NCBI GenBank assembly: GCA_022841915.1 | Contig: JALHQN010000005.1 | Location: forward strand, 186,001 to 250,000 | DNA length: 64,000 bases | DNA from: Burkholderiales bacterium | GTDB taxonomy: Bacteria > Pseudomonadota > Gammaproteobacteria > Burkholderiales > WYBJ01 | Direction: 5' to 3' | Position numbers and translations under genes: made by a program | The notes under the pieces: model-generated | What the model saw: the letters and a program-made list of their open reading frames with translations, nothing else | Databases searched by the model: none | Told to the model about the DNA's origin: nothing | In this document: piece by piece, positions 63,603 to 64,000 of the stretch | Layout of the letters: every line of letters starts with the position of its first letter | Numbering within the stretch: the stretch's first letter is position 1

Positions 63603-64000
63603 ATGGCTCATCTCATCGACCGCCGCGAGAACGCGCCGAACAAGAGTGCTGTCAACCGCGCCCGTTTTCTGCGCCGCTACAAGGCGCAGATCAAGCGGGC
63701 CGTTCACGACATGGTTGCTGAACGCTCGATCACCGACATGGATCGCGGCGGTAATGTCAGCGTGCCGCGCAAAGACATCTCCGAGCCTGTTTTTCGGCAC
63801 GGCGAAGGGGGCGACCGGGAGATGGTCCATCCGGGCAACCGCGAATTTACCAAAGGCGATCGGATCGCTCGACCCGACGGCGGCGGCAGCGGAGGGGGCG
63901 GCAAGGAGGCAGGCTCCGGGGAAGCCGAGGACGAATTCGTCTTTGCACTCTCGCGCGAGGAATTCCTTCATATCTTCTTCGAAGACCTGGAATTGCCGCG
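63603..64000 (+). CDS. yeaH: YeaH (DUF444) family protein, partial, runs off the right edge
   Basis: About 132 codons are visible. It begins [23 protein letters not shown] and has a Gly/Ser-rich linker ([12 protein letters not shown]) before [22 protein letters not shown], the standard DUF444 layout. The C-terminal vWA-like part lies outside the window. It is a partner of PrkA in stationary-phase and stress physiology. Confidence 0.95.
   Translation, partial: MAHLIDRRENAPNKSAVNRARFLRRYKAQIKRAVHDMVAERSITDMDRGGNVSVPRKDISEPVFRHGEGGDREMVHPGNREFTKGDRIARPDGGGSGGGGKEAGSGEAEDEFVFALSREEFLHIFFEDLELP

Overview
The window is GC-rich, densely packed DNA from a Gram-negative bacterium, most likely a betaproteobacterium. 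The outer-membrane/translocation pair tamA-tamB, a PEP-CTERM sorted protein, a lexA-imuA-imuB-dnaE2 cassette and a prkA-yeaH pair all fit this. A three-gene 2-oxoacid:ferredoxin oxidoreductase resembling the enzyme of Azoarcus and Thauera also fits. The placement is an inference from gene content; there is no rRNA or other phylogenetic marker here. No CRISPR array, insertion sequence or intact prophage was seen.

Region by region: 1-5 kb holds the 5' part of glgB and a LexA-like repressor divergent from a UvrD/Rep-type helicase, with two LexA-type boxes between them. The stretch 5-11 kb is loose and accessory-like. It has a glycine-zipper protein, UdgX, a hemerythrin, a decayed isochorismatase, a PEP-CTERM lectin-fold protein, a peptidoglycan-binding protein and long gene-poor gaps with gene remnants. 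11-17 kb has a universal stress protein and the oxidoreductase operon, closed by a strong terminator. 17-23 kb is tamA-tamB. From 23 to 40.5 kb almost every gene is on the minus strand: a Ca2+-type P-ATPase, a YedK/HMCES-type SRAP protein, an HpcH/HpaI aldolase, a queuosine-precursor transporter, an APH/P-loop fusion, a Ser/Thr kinase-HDOD fusion, dnaE2, imuB, imuA, lexA and a small helix-turn-helix gene behind an SOS box. One membrane protease gene sits on the opposite strand between imuB and dnaE2.

41-47 kb has a Nudix-type gene and a metallo-beta-lactamase-fold gene, followed by a minus-strand acyl-CoA cluster (MaoC hydratase, thiolase-like protein, CaiB-type CoA transferase, DUF35 protein). 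48-53 kb has a GNAT acetyltransferase, two beta-hydroxyacid dehydrogenases, an MFS transporter and a PrpF-family isomerase. 53-58 kb has a PilZ-like protein and an HlyD/ABC efflux operon. 58-64 kb has a secreted nuclease, a two-gene cassette beside tRNA-Arg(CCT), a VOC protein, prkA and the start of yeaH.

The strongest theme is DNA-damage response: two LexA paralogues with apparently different operators, the ImuABC mutasome genes, a UvrD-like helicase, UdgX and an SRAP abasic-site sensor. The most open leads are the two-gene membrane cassette beside tRNA-Arg, the small HTH gene that heads the SOS operon, the signalling fusions downstream of dnaE2, and several short ORFs with strong ribosome binding sites just upstream of enzyme genes.
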